A stretch of 21,383 nt of DNA from Spirogloea muscicola (Eukaryota; Streptophyta; Zygnematophyceae; Spirogloeales; Spirogloeaceae). The position numbers and the translations under genes are program-made. Positions 9,276-18,318 of this stretch are shown here, piece after piece. The stretch lies in assembly GCA_009602725.1 (NCBI GenBank), contig WELB01000338.1, positions 75,964 to 97,346 of the forward strand. Reading direction: 5' to 3'. Below the pieces are notes generated by a model, which was not told the origin of the DNA, did no database searches, and was given only the letters and a program-made list of their open reading frames with translations. The first letter of the stretch is position 1; every line of letters begins with the position of its first letter.

Positions 9276-9756
9276 GAGAATAGGGGCTGGGAAAGGCCAG
9301 CCCAAAAGAGAATCATCTTTTCTGAACAATGTGCGAAGGGGCCAGGGGAAGGGCAAAAGCTAGCACATGTGGAATTAAGCAGCTAAGGAACACTCAGTAA
9401 CCCTGCTAAGCAGCCGCAGATCAGAGAGACTGGGCCCCGCGAAGCCATCCGCCGTGGCGGTCGGCAGCCGGCCAGCCCGGCAGCCGGCAGACCGGCCGTC
9501 CGGCCGTCAAGGAAGGCACAAGCGTGGCACTCGCGAATTGAAGCGAAGTGCCGCGCCCACGTGCCTGTGACGGCCACACGTGCGCGCCAGCCACGGCGGC
9601 GGTTGCCGCTGCGCGCCGGCAGAATAGTACGAGGGCTGCGCCCATTGAGGCTAGGGGCTAGAGAAATCCAGCCAAAAAAAAGTGAACAAATATGGGCTGC
9701 TTCCTTTGGAAAGAGCGGCTGGAAAAGCCAGCAGGTGCATGCAGAGGGTGTTCATG
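9276..9756. other. Repeat-like spacer bounded by GGCTGG...CCAGCC motifs, no gene seen
   Basis: It begins with GGGCTGGGAAAGGCCAGCCC (9280-9299) and ends near CGGCTGGAAAAGCCAGC (9717-9733). The inside has a GC-rich block of GGCCGGCCAGCCCGGCAGCC type (about 9430-9640). The end motifs match the motif upstream of A2 and A3. No supported coding sequence was found. It may be an insertion in the A4 upstream region. Confidence 0.45.
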
Positions 9757-9793
9757 ACCATATAGCAGAGTGATGCGCGGGCCTTGCGACGCC
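9757..9793 (+). promoter_or_regulatory. Conserved upstream block of A4
   Basis: CCATATAGCAGAGTGATGCG followed by CGGGCCTTGCGACGCC matches the block at 6718-6753 before A2 and at 12418-12452 (reverse) before A3. Conservation in three copies at about 230-335 bases from the ATG suggests either a regulatory element or simply shared ancestry. Confidence 0.4.
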
Positions 9794-10023
9794 TCCCTGT
9801 GCCTCATTTCATTGAGAATCAGCAGCCGCAATATCCCGCCTCACCAAAACCCCCTTGCTGTTGCCTGGGAAAGCATATTTTCTCTCCTCCCCTTCATCTG
9901 CGCATCCGTGGACTCCTCCTTCCCCCTATCTCCTCCGCTTCTCAGGGAGTCCCGCGGTGCTCGGCCTTCGGCTCAGACGCGCCTGGCTCTTTCGTCCACC
10001 TGCTTGCCGACTGCTACATGAAG

Positions 10024-10238
10024 ATGGCGCAATCCAGTCTAGCTTGCAGGGCTCGGAGGCTGAGCTCCCGTTACCTCGTGCTGCTTGCCGCGAGTGCACC
10101 TGTCTGCTGCAGCGATGTCGACGCTGCCAAGGAGGAGCTCGAGTACGCCAGTCTCAGCGACCGGGGAAATGTTCCACGCCAAGGGGCTGCCAATAGGCAT
10201 GACAATTAACAGCGACGACTGCATCCTGGTGCATCACA
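10024..10238 (+). pseudogene. A4: truncated A-family exon 1
   Basis: ATG at 10024 opens MAQSSLACRARRLSSRYLVL, the A signal peptide, then DAAKEELEYASLS. A 5-base deletion in the ETGEM codons shifts the frame. The correct family frame resumes as GEMFHAKGLPIGM and DDCILVHH. Homology stops at GTGCATCAC (about 10238), before the second Cys and the splice donor. No exon 2 follows. The 3' side is A3's terminal exon in the opposite orientation. Confidence 0.75.
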
Positions 10239-10439
10239 AGCCGACCCTGAGTATAAGCAGCCGCATTCTCTCTTCATGATTGTCAATGTTCTAGCACGTC
10301 CGTTTGAGTCATCAAGCTCTGCAACCTACAAGTGCCTGTCGACCACTAAGGCAGGGCAAGTTGAAACTTCATATTAGTGTACGTTCTCGTCGCAACGATA
10401 TCAAGCTCTGCAATCCCACACAGTCGCAAGTCGACCACT

Positions 10440-12085
10440 TCACATACAGAGACCACAACTAACGCCGCTACATCCCACAGAAGTCCCAGTATTTGCTCCG
10501 CCCTCTCCGCCAGAGCACCCACTACATCCGTCTATTGGGCATCTGCAGAGGTAGCCGCCCATCACTGCACTACAGTCACATCCATGATTCGCACAGACTG
10601 GACAAGCTGCCAAAACAATGCGAAGTCATGAGGTTCTGCTACCAAGGATCACAGTAGTTGCTCAATGGCAGAGCACAGCAGATGTACAGGATGCATACGA
10701 AATTGGCGGGTTGCTGGAGCTGACACCTGCACGACTGTCAGTTCCTGTGCAGCTAGCATGATGAGGCCTTGCAAGTGTGACCGCGTCTAGCCATACACAG
10801 GAGCTATAACCGTGGAGTTCCTGAATTCAGACTGTCTTGCTTTGAGAAAAACTCACCTGGGTCTGCAGCCTTCTTGCCATTACTGGAAGCTGTACTTACG
10901 CACTGGCAGTCGGTGTTTCCATTGGTCCCTACGTCTTGGCATGCGCACCCGCCTGCAAGAAAGTGGCAACAACAAGCAGGAGCTAGTCTTTATCCCATAC
11001 TCACATCACAGGCCACGAAGTAAATGTGCAAGAATTGACAACTAAATTGGTGCTAGAATTGTATTTCAGTTTAGACGTGAATAAGTACTTCTGTGTGGAC
11101 GATTGAGTACTTGTATGGTGTGCAGGACGTTCCCATGGGTGGGCTCATGCTTTGGAACCACAACACAAGACTTCAAGTTCGTGTATGACCATTCGGAATC
11201 TGCTAATGACACAGATGGGTGGAGGAGTGCTATACACGAAGGGGTGCAGCCTCCTGGGGTGCAGCAACACTGCCTGCGGTACCGCCAGGAGCGCCACTGC
11301 ACGGCTTGGCTTGGCAGCCGTTACTTGAGCACGTGGAGCTGCCACCTGCCAGTCGCCTCTCGCGTTGAAGCCCTTCATAACGCTCCTGGGTATCATTACA
11401 GAGCTTTGTGCGATGAGGCCGGAGTGCAGGGACGCGCTCATGAGGCCAGGTGCACTTGCGTAGCGCTGTTGGAAAGAGCTTGGGGTAGTAGCCAGTATCC
11501 ACAAGCGTGGACACTCCCTCTGTCATATGGTTAAGAGCCTGACAAGTCAGACGGACTAAGGATGCTCCCTCCACAGGCTCAAATTTGACATGGCAGCTGG
11601 TGAAACGATCAGCCGCCACGTGATCCCCTGCTTCACATGTCACACAGCGCCATCTGCCGCATCAAGACAGAAATAATAAACGCCAGGGACTACATTTCTG
11701 AAGGCTTATACGAGACGCCCACTCTGCTGATCTGCACAGATTTGACACTTATTCTAGGATGCACTGAGTAGAGGGAAGGGCATAGAAGAGACTGCCACCG
11801 TAAGGCATGACAGCAGTAGCAAGGAAGCAGTCCGTCTAGTCACCTTGCCCTCGAAGTGCAGCCTGTGTGATGCACCAGGATGCAGTCGTCGCTGTTGGTC
11901 GTCATGCCAATGGGCAGCTCCTTGGCGTGAAACATCTCCCCAGTCTCGTCGCTGAGAATGGCGTACTCGAGCTCCTCCTTGGCAGCATCTACATGGCTGC
12001 AGCTGGAAAGTCCAACAGCGGCAAGCAGCACGAGGTAACGGAAGCGCAGTAGCCGAGCTTTGCAAGCCAGACTGGATGTCGCCAT
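10440..12085 (-). pseudogene. A3: four-exon A-family gene with a different Cys-rich tail; one frameshift
   Basis: Exons on the minus strand are 12085-11844, 11653-11236, 10952-10857 and 10606-10440. Exon 1 has the A signal peptide, EELEYAILSDETGEM and DDCILVHHTGC. Exon 2 has WRCVTC to RKCTWPHE. Compared with A1 it gains 2 bases after GTAGS (two bases longer overall, 418 nt), losing the SCGCQGGC motif and shifting the frame. Exon 3 starts like A1 exon 3 (GCACQDVGTNGNTDCQC) but ends at a GTGAGT donor after KKAADP. Exon 4 (acceptor TTTTGGCAG, phase 1) encodes CPVCANHGCDCSAVMGGYLC, then RCPIDGCSGC, and ends VSCGLCM-stop. All phases agree except for the exon 2 indel. It is recently broken, or a splice I cannot see restores it. 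Confidence 0.65.
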
Positions 12086-12618
12086 CTGCAGGTAGCCAGA
12101 TGGGCGAGCAGGGGTGGGGCAAGAGCCAGGCGCGTCTGAACCGAGGGGTGTGCACCTCGGGACTCTTATATGGCCTCTCACAGACACTGCTGTCACACCG
12201 GAAGAGCTGTTTTTTATTGTAAAAGAGGTAGAGAGACTCAGAGAGGGAGGGACGAGCCTCAAAAGTGCAGAAGGAGAGAAAAGGCATGCGGTGCGCATGA
12301 ATTAAGGGTGGCCAAATCAAGCCAATAAAATGTCCAGGCAAACAGCAGTCCAGTGGGGTAAAGGAAAGAAGGGAGAGGGGCGGGAGAGCGCGAGGGGGCT
12401 TGGGAGTGGGAGTGGGAGGCGTCGCTACGCCCTTGCATTTTCTGCTATATGGCCACAAGAAAAAGTGTGCATGCACCTGGCTGGCTTTCACAGCCGCTGT
12501 TTGAAGATCAGCAGCAGCAGGCTTTTTTTCTGCCCATCCTACACCCGTTCAGCAAAAGCGCTTCAGGCCCCTCCGTAATCTGGCCCCTTCGAACCTTGTC
12601 ACTGCTTTTCGGGCTGGC
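11070..12618 (-). repeat. Right arm of inner inverted repeat (A3 side)
   Basis: This is inverted relative to 6556-8062 and includes the upstream region, exons 1-2 and the start of intron 2. The match runs out into GCTTTTCGGGCTGG (about 12606-12619), the motif at which the B1 breakpoint lies on the other side. Confidence 0.8.
12163..12170 (-). promoter_or_regulatory. TATA-like box of A3
   Basis: TATAAGAG on the minus strand, 78 bases upstream of the A3 ATG, is identical in sequence and spacing to the one at 7002-7009 before A2. Confidence 0.6.
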
Positions 12619-12619
12619 T

Positions 12620-13037
12620 TAGCACAGCCCTTGCCCCCACTGGGAGAGCCACTTCTGCCCAGCCCGCGCGCCGCGGCGGCCGACCGCCATGCCTGGCGTG
12701 CCGCACGGCTCGCAGCGGGCGGCACAACGGCGCTCCAATCACCAGAGAAAGAAATCGGCGATGATATCTTATCGGGCAAGGGCCATGCTCGCAACGTCCT
12801 GGCTGGCCGGCCGCCCGGCTGCCTGGCCGACCGCAACTGCCACGGCGAGCCCTCGGCGTCGGCGCCTGGCCCGGGTGCGCTGCGCCGTGGGTCGGTTATG
12901 GGTCCTGGGCGGCGCGGGAGGAAGGTGTCAGCTCACGCACGCCCGGGCCAGTCAGGCTTCGCGCCGAGAGCCCGGGGCCCCGCCCTGTTAGTGCCCGCCG
13001 ACTGCCACCTCACAGAAGCGCGGCCAGATTGACTGGT
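12620..13037. other. GC-rich spacer, no gene seen
   Basis: Long overlapping frames here come from high GC (GCGCCGCGGCGGCCG, CTGGCCGGCCGCCCGGC). They show no domain, splice pattern or family match. The composition resembles the GC-rich blocks at 9430-9640 and 15010-15330. Probably repeat-derived. Confidence 0.4.
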
Positions 13038-13652
13038 GGCTGCAAAGGCCAGCCCAAAAGAATGGACAGTGTCTGAGGAAGCCTGAGTGCGAACGACTAG
13101 GACTAAGACATCAGCCAGGGAACGTTCAGTAACCTCTAGACTGGAGATGCAGGTCCGAGAAGCTAGCTGGCGGAAAGACGTCGCCCTAACGGAAGCCGGA
13201 GGCCGCCGCCAAAGCTCGGCCTGCGCGCAAGTGAACCGCGAAGGCGAGGGACCGCTGCATCGAGACGGCCAAACGCATACGGAAAACCTGAGCGAGGGAC
13301 CCGGCTACGTTGAAGCCGGGCTGCTCGCCCTGCTGCCCGAGGCGGCGGGCCGCTGCACGCCGCGCCAGGCGGTGGAGCAAGTCAAGCCTCGACGTGCAAC
13401 TTGCAGATGCGAGGGGCCCGGCACCGACGGACGCAAGTATTGCATCGCAGTAAGGTGCATTTCTTCGATTGCCATTGCTCCACTCACTCGTTCCGACAAG
13501 ATGACGTTTTTCAGCCGTGTACTCTGACCGTCACTCGCTGACCAGAGATTGTTGAGCGCCCACTCGCAGGGGACATGGCCAATCTTTCGTGCTTTTTGCG
13601 GCTTCCGGCCCTTTTCGACCTTGTACATTCTTTTGGCTGGCCTTTCACTGCC
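13038..13652. mobile_element. Candidate non-autonomous element with terminal inverted repeats
   Basis: The left end GGCTGCAAAGGCCAGCCC plus AAAAGAATG (13038-13064) pairs with the right end CATTCTTTTGGCTGGCC plus TTTCACTGCC (13626-13652). This is a 27-base imperfect inverted repeat, separated by about 560 bases. The interior has one long frame (13087-13527) with no recognisable domain. No clear target-site duplication was found. The end motif recurs elsewhere in the window (6677, 9280, 12480, 12606, 14460, 14700), consistent with a dispersed family of such elements. Confidence 0.5.
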
Positions 13653-14550
13653 ATTGCCTTAAATTGGAGGGCCTGTTCCCTTTGTTCTACAGAGCACTCC
13701 TACACTTCCACGCAGATGATGTATACTTAAAGTCGGTTCTTTCATTTTCTACAGAAGAAACATGAGGGTAACTGTCTCAATATTCACTCCAAATGATTGT
13801 GAGAGTCGCTGAGGCCAAGGGGCGGGCATTTCCTGCCGCACTGTCGGCGCGATCCGTGACCTCCAACTACCTCAATATTGAATATTCCTGATTCTATTCC
13901 TATTTCTCGTTGTTACTGAGCGGGTCAGCTTAGCAGCACGTGATCTGTATCCGTCTGTACTAGGGTTGCTTGTACTTGGCCACAGAGGCCCTCCATCAAT
14001 TCATACACACTCCATCCCTCCCCAACCCCCTCTCTTCTCCCACTCCCCCCATCTCCCTTTCCCGCTCTCTAAGCCATCGCCCTTTACTAGAAAATTTCTC
14101 TTTCATTTGAAAAGGAGGTGATCTTCTCGTTTCCCCTCCCTCGCTTCCTCCCTCCTGGCAACTGCAAGTTGCACGTCCAGGTGGCTGCTGGCGGGCCGTG
14201 ATTGGGCGATTTCCCAGCTCGGCGCGCAGCTCTGGCAGGCTCGGGCGTGCGTGGGCCTGACACCTTGCCCCGTACGACATGCCCCCCACGACCGGCGTGC
14301 CCCAGGGGCGGTGCTTTCGTGAACCGACAACCCCCTCCCCGGAGCGCAGCCACGACCGGCGTGCCCCAGGGCGGTGTCAGCCAAGTGGCGGATTTCATGG
14401 TGGCCCCCCAGGTCGTCGTTACAGTGCTAACGGCATTTTGTCCATTTATTCATCTTACTTCTGGGCTGGCCTTTCACAGCCACCGCCCTCTCCTTGGAGC
14501 CTCCTTCTGTTTCTTAGCGCTTCCCCTGGCCCCCTTCTCGTACTCTATTC
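13653..14550. other. Intergenic spacer with short repeats, no gene seen
   Basis: It is AT-richer to 14000, then pyrimidine-rich (CCCTCCC/CTCTCC) and GC-rich. It holds a 27-base direct repeat around CCACGACCGGCGTGCCCCAG (14286 and 14350) and another GGGCTGGCCTTTCACAGCC motif at 14463-14481. No supported coding sequence. Confidence 0.5.
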
Positions 14551-14608
14551 ATTCCTTTTCGGGCTGGTTGTTCCAGCCCCTATTCTCAATGGGCGAGCAC
14601 TTTCTTCT
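14551..14608 (+). repeat. 58-bp direct repeat, copy 1
   Basis: Nearly identical to 14806-14863, differing at about one base. Both contain a hairpin GGGCTGG-TTGTT-CCAGCCC followed by CTATTCTCAATGGGCGAGCA. Confidence 0.9.
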
Positions 14609-14641
14609 AACGACAACTGTCTGATGCATCTGAGCGTGCGC

Positions 14642-14679
14642 GAGTCGAGAGCCCCGAGAGCTCAGAAGGCTCTCGACTC
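14642..14679. repeat. Perfect 12-bp inverted repeat (hairpin)
   Basis: GAGTCGAGAGCC at 14642-14653 pairs exactly with GGCTCTCGACTC at 14668-14679 across a 14-base loop. It lies between the two copies of the 58-bp direct repeat. It could be a transposon end or footprint. Confidence 0.8.
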
Positions 14680-14805
14680 ACTCGTTCAAGGTAAGGAGAT
14701 GGCTGTGGAAGGCCAGCCCAAAATAAGGTAGGAACCAGGTCCGACAGAGATATCGTTGTTCTGTTGTAAAGCAACGGCTGGGAGAAAGGGGCTCTATCTC
14801 TGTTC

Positions 14806-14863
14806 ATTCTTTTTCGGGCTGGTTGTTCCAGCCCCTATTCTCAATGGGCGAGCACTTTCTTCT
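14806..14863 (+). repeat. 58-bp direct repeat, copy 2
   Basis: Second copy of the 14551-14608 unit, offset by 255 bases. The pair may mark the ends of a small composite insertion carrying the 12-bp hairpin. Confidence 0.9.
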
Positions 14864-15361
14864 ATCCGAAGTGGGCTGTGAGAGGGCAGCCTAAAGCGTT
14901 GTGCAATATCTGATAGGACCGAAAGAGCACGAGCATTTAAGGTTAGAACTGGCAATCAGTAATAGCTTCGACAACATTACTTACAGAGACTGATGATACA
15001 TATCACTTTGAGCAAACCCGCGGGATCTTGGGCCGGTGAGCCCGCGGGATCTCTGGCCGGCAGCTACGCGGCCCGCGAATCGCCGGGGGGCAAGCGGGCA
15101 CGGGGGCCCACGCCTGCTGGCCCTCGTCGTTTCACCCGCCGGGGGCAACGTTTGCTACTCTCAGCCAATTGCTGAGCAGCATCTGGCACACACATCCGGC
15201 CGGGCGTTCCGTGGGCTCCCAACCAACCGACAAGCTCTACTGGCAGCCGCCCGGGTCGGCCCACTAGGCTTGACAAGCCGGCTTAGTCGCCTGGGGCCCA
15301 GCCGCGCTGCCAGGCGAGTGGCAGGGCCGTGAGGGGAGAGAGGGGGCGGGCCCCCCCCCCC
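14864..15361. other. Spacer with GC-rich block, no gene seen
   Basis: About 15010-15330 is GC-rich with repeated GCCCGCGGGATCT words (15018 and 15041) and GGCCGG/CCGGCC words. Overlapping long frames reflect composition. No domain or splice evidence. Confidence 0.4.
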
Positions 15362-15608
15362 CTTTCTACTCTCTCTCTCTCTCTCGCCCCCTCCCTCCCT
15401 CTCTCCCCCTCTCTCTCCCTCCCTCCCTCCCTCTCAATATCTCTCTCTCTCTCTCTCTCTCTGTCTTTGTCTCTGTCTCTGTTCTTCTCTGTCTCTCTCT
15501 CTATCTCGCTCTCCCTCTTTGTCTCTCGCTCTCCCTCTCTCTCTCTCTGTCTTTGTCTCTGTCTCTGTTCTTCTCTGTCTCTCTCTCTATCTCGCTCTCC
15601 CTTTTTGN

Positions 15609-15642
<34 letters not shown>

Positions 15643-15686
15643 AGGGGGAGAGAGAGAGAGAGAGCGAGAGAGAGAGAGAGAGAGAG
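15362..15686. repeat. (CT)n / (GA)n low-complexity tract with single N
   Basis: CT-rich sequence runs to 15606, then one unresolved base at 15607, then GA repeat. A unit of about 70 bases beginning TGTCTTTGTCTCTGTCTCTG is duplicated with an 86-bp period (15462 and 15548). The CT-to-GA switch at the N makes the tract self-complementary, a fold-back structure that may reflect an assembly join. Confidence 0.9.
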
Positions 15687-15850
15687 TTTCACGCACGCGA
15701 CACTCGCCCTCCCCTCTCCTTGCGGCCAAGTGAAGCGCTGCCTCCCTCTGAAAGCTGTGAAACGTCCACACAGGCGCTCTCACTTTCAGGGCTCGCTGGT
15801 ACCAGCAGATCAGCGGCAACCTCCTCCCGCGAGCGCGACAGCCCAACAGA

Positions 15851-17211
15851 ATGGGCGCTATCGTGCCACGGCAGCTTGTCAACTTGCTCGTAGCTGGCGC
15901 CTTGACTGCGACACTCTGCATGAGTTGCTGTCATGGAGCCAAGGAAGAGCTGGAGTACGCGATCCTCAATGAGGAGACCGGCGAGATGCACCAGGCCAAG
16001 ATAATGCCTAGTGGCACGACAACAGATTCACAGGATTGCATCTTGGTTCACCACACTGGCTGCACCTCCGAAGCCAGGTAAGGCGTCAGAGCTGCATTCC
16101 AGCTCATCAGGCAAATTTACTTGCGAGGCGCTTGATCTTACACACTACAATCTGTGTCTCGTTCGCACAGTGCTGCCCAGAAATAGGCATGTACTTGATT
16201 TTTGACCCGCTGGTCTTTGGTCTGAGCGAAGCTGTTCAACAAGGCTTCTAACATCTGCGCATGGCCCAGCTGTCGGCTTACAACAGAATGACCAGGTCCA
16301 CCTTTGTGACATTTTCCTGGTTTGTTGGCTTGAGCGATGTCAGGTGGAAGTGCGTGACATGCGACAGTGGTGACCATGTATATGCAGACCCCCACACGAG
16401 CTGCCATGTGACCTTTGAGCCTCTAGAAGGAGCTTCCTTGGTACGTCTTACTTGCAAAGCTGTCCAGCATCTGACAGAAGGCCTCTCCACATTGGTTGAC
16501 ACGGGATACTACCCCAAGCATTTCCCTGTGTCTCTCCGCAAGTGCACTTGGCCACATGAGAATGTCCCACCCATGCGCCCCAATCGTGTGACAAAGTGCA
16601 ATGAGACCCAGGAGCTCTATGAGGGACTCCGCCGGGGCAGAATTTTGGATGATGAAGGAAATCCATGTACTTCAGATCCGTCTAATAAATGCCAGAATAG
16701 GCCATGTGAGGGCCAAGGCGGTACAGCAGGCACTGGCTGTGGTTGCATGGGTGCATGCTGCAGTACAGGTGAAGGCTGCAAGCTATCCTTCTTAGATTTG
16801 CGATGAAAGTGTTTATATACTTGACTTGCAGCTCGGTGTACATCTGCCTAGATGTCGACAGGACGTCAACTTGCTCTGAAGCTTGATGGAGGCGTGCAGG
16901 ATGTGGTGACTTCCAGCATCGGGTTGATGCTATAATTTATCTCATATAAGACTACCCACTCATACCTCTCTGCAACATTGTTGTGAACAGGCAAAAATAT
17001 GGATGTCGGCTGCGAGTGTCGAATGGCAGATGGTAAATGTGATTGCCACATTAGGAGGTTACCAGGCATAAATCCACCTTGCAAGGACGTGACTCCTAAC
17101 TCGCAGGGAGACTGCATGGGCAGATGCGCAAATGGACGAGACTGCCAATTCCGGGATTGTACGGCCACGAAATCCCCAAGTGGTACAGTAACTTGTAGTT
17201 GCGGAGAATAG
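15851..17211 (+). CDS. B2: secreted cysteine-rich protein, three exons, intact
   Basis: Exons are 15851-16077, 16344-16768 and 16991-17211, giving 290 residues. Intron 1 (GTAAGG...GTCAG) is phase 2 and intron 2 (GTGAAG...AACAG) is phase 1, at the same places as in A1. The signal peptide (core VNLLVAGALTATLCMSCC) ends before AKEELEY. Conserved blocks are ILNEETGEM, DDCILVHHTGC with Q for D at its first position, WKCVTC, TSCHVTFEP, GYYPKHFP, RKCTWPHE and GTAGTGCGC. The tail differs from A1: VGCECRMADGKCDCHI, then PPCKDV, GDCMGRC and RDCQFRDC, ending VTCSCGE-stop. The mature protein has about 26 cysteines. Retaining intron 2 gives a shorter protein ending SFLDLR. It is probably extracellular and disulfide-rich; function and family are not recognised. 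It sits convergent with E2. Confidence 0.82.
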
Positions 17212-17584
17212 ATCAAGAGTTGGCTAATCAGAACTGTGATACACAAACTAGCGGACTGTCTGTCATGGCGTGGCTTTGTTGACTACATTGCTGAATGCAG
17301 TCGCTGGACCAACTTCCAGCCCCTCAAGCCTGATGCTGTTGAAGGCTGAGTGGAATCCTTCTGCCTGTGCAACATGCCCTGCTTTCAGCCCTGACTACTA
17401 CTGGAGTGCCAAGTCGGCTGTACGATTTAGAAGCATGTATATGCCCACTTGACATGTTCTTGCAATGTACTTGCAAGGAGAATTTAAGTACCACAATGTC
17501 AACATGTAGTTAAATTCTAGAACACCGCATTGCACAATGATAAATGGACTTACAAAGCCGGATGGATTCTGGATATATCAAGCC
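17212..17584. other. Conserved spacer between B2 and E2
   Basis: Matches 4915-5280 in inverted orientation. No complete reading frame with a proper start or splice sites is seen. The segment is the shared 3' flank of two convergent genes. Confidence 0.5.
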
Positions 17585-18259
17585 TCATGTTTCCTTTCCC
17601 TGCGTGCTTGTATCGACATTGTTCTTTGAATGCCAATTCACGCAGAGGTACTTGCTGCAGATGTGGTCTCCACTGGCATCAGAGTAGCCTGTCCTTGCTG
17701 TGGTTCTACATGACCTGCATGCCGCCCTGGCCTTATCTGGTTAGTGACGTTTGTGATTGACGTGTGTGACGACCTCAAGCTGGTACATTAGTGACAGCTA
17801 GCGTTTGGAGAGAACTTCCTTGTTCGGTTTGGTCACTGGGGATTTAGAAGCAAACCTCCAACACAGTGAAGCACCACGTAAATAACGCAGCGGAGTAAGT
17901 TGCCTTGAGGTGCCGCCGCTATGCGGCGTCTCGCCTCTCTCAAGAGCCACAAATGTTTGCCAAGGGGAGTAGCCACAGACTACTCACAGAAGAGCCGGTG
18001 AAGACCGGCAATGACGGGCTGCTGAGGCAGCAGGCAGCAGCATGGCTGTGCCTCTCTCTCTTGTGGGCCTCACTGATCCGGTATTCACGCATGCTGACTG
18101 TGCCGCCCCAAGTGTCTGGTCATCACAAGTATCAGCACCTCGTATGGTGCTCTTTGATGCACACACTTGGTCATTGGCGCTTCTGCGATGAGATACTGTT
18201 GCATATGCATAGCTAAATAAGGCTGCAAGCGCGAGCACAAGGCATAACAAGCGAGCCAT
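17585..18259 (-). CDS. E2: small secreted cysteine-containing protein, two exons, intact
   Basis: Exons are 18259-17988 and 17726-17585 on the minus strand, 137 residues. The intron (CTTCT|GTGAGT...GGCCAG|G) is phase 2 and keeps frame. The signal peptide is MARLLCLVLALAALFSYAYA. The mature part has NDQVCASKS, ADTCDDQ, SACVNT and ARHCRSSPAL before the intron, then AACRSC and DHICSKYLCVNWHS, ending TQGKET-stop. The phase-2 intron followed by two residues and CxxC mirrors exon 2 of A and B (WRCVTC, WKCVTC), so E may be a distant, shorter relative. This link rests on structure, not clear sequence identity. The left copy E1 is broken. Family not recognised. Confidence 0.65.
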
Positions 18260-18318
18260 TTTAGCAAATCAATAGAGTGCACTCTTCATCAGAGTACACT
18301 CACTCTTATCTATGAATA

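Noticed and set aside
8008-9276. Plus-strand frames over the LINE fragment
   Set aside because: Minus-strand frames carry the reverse transcriptase motifs; the plus-strand frames have no recognisable content.
10377-10790. Plus-strand frame with Ser/Thr-rich part, a TGA at 10629-10631, then CTGC...CKCDRV
   Set aside because: It starts with GTG, has an in-frame stop and no splice support, and lies opposite A3 terminal exons that have correct phases and Cys spacing. The Cys-rich end (10632-10790) is not fully excluded as an exon.
12549-13032. Several overlapping long frames around 12550-13030
   Set aside because: High GC content suppresses stop codons; no domain, signal peptide or splice pattern.
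14642-14679. Bacterial-type terminator or CRISPR repeat
   Set aside because: The window is eukaryotic, there is no T-run after the stem, and the unit does not recur at regular spacing.
15283-15972. Long frames rich in Ser/Leu or Arg/Glu on both strands
   Set aside because: They are products of the CT/GA microsatellite and even cross the N.
17270-17452. 60-codon frame on plus strand with hydrophobic start, conserved as 5047-5229 minus
   Set aside because: The first codon is GTG, not ATG, and conservation is explained by the inverted duplication.
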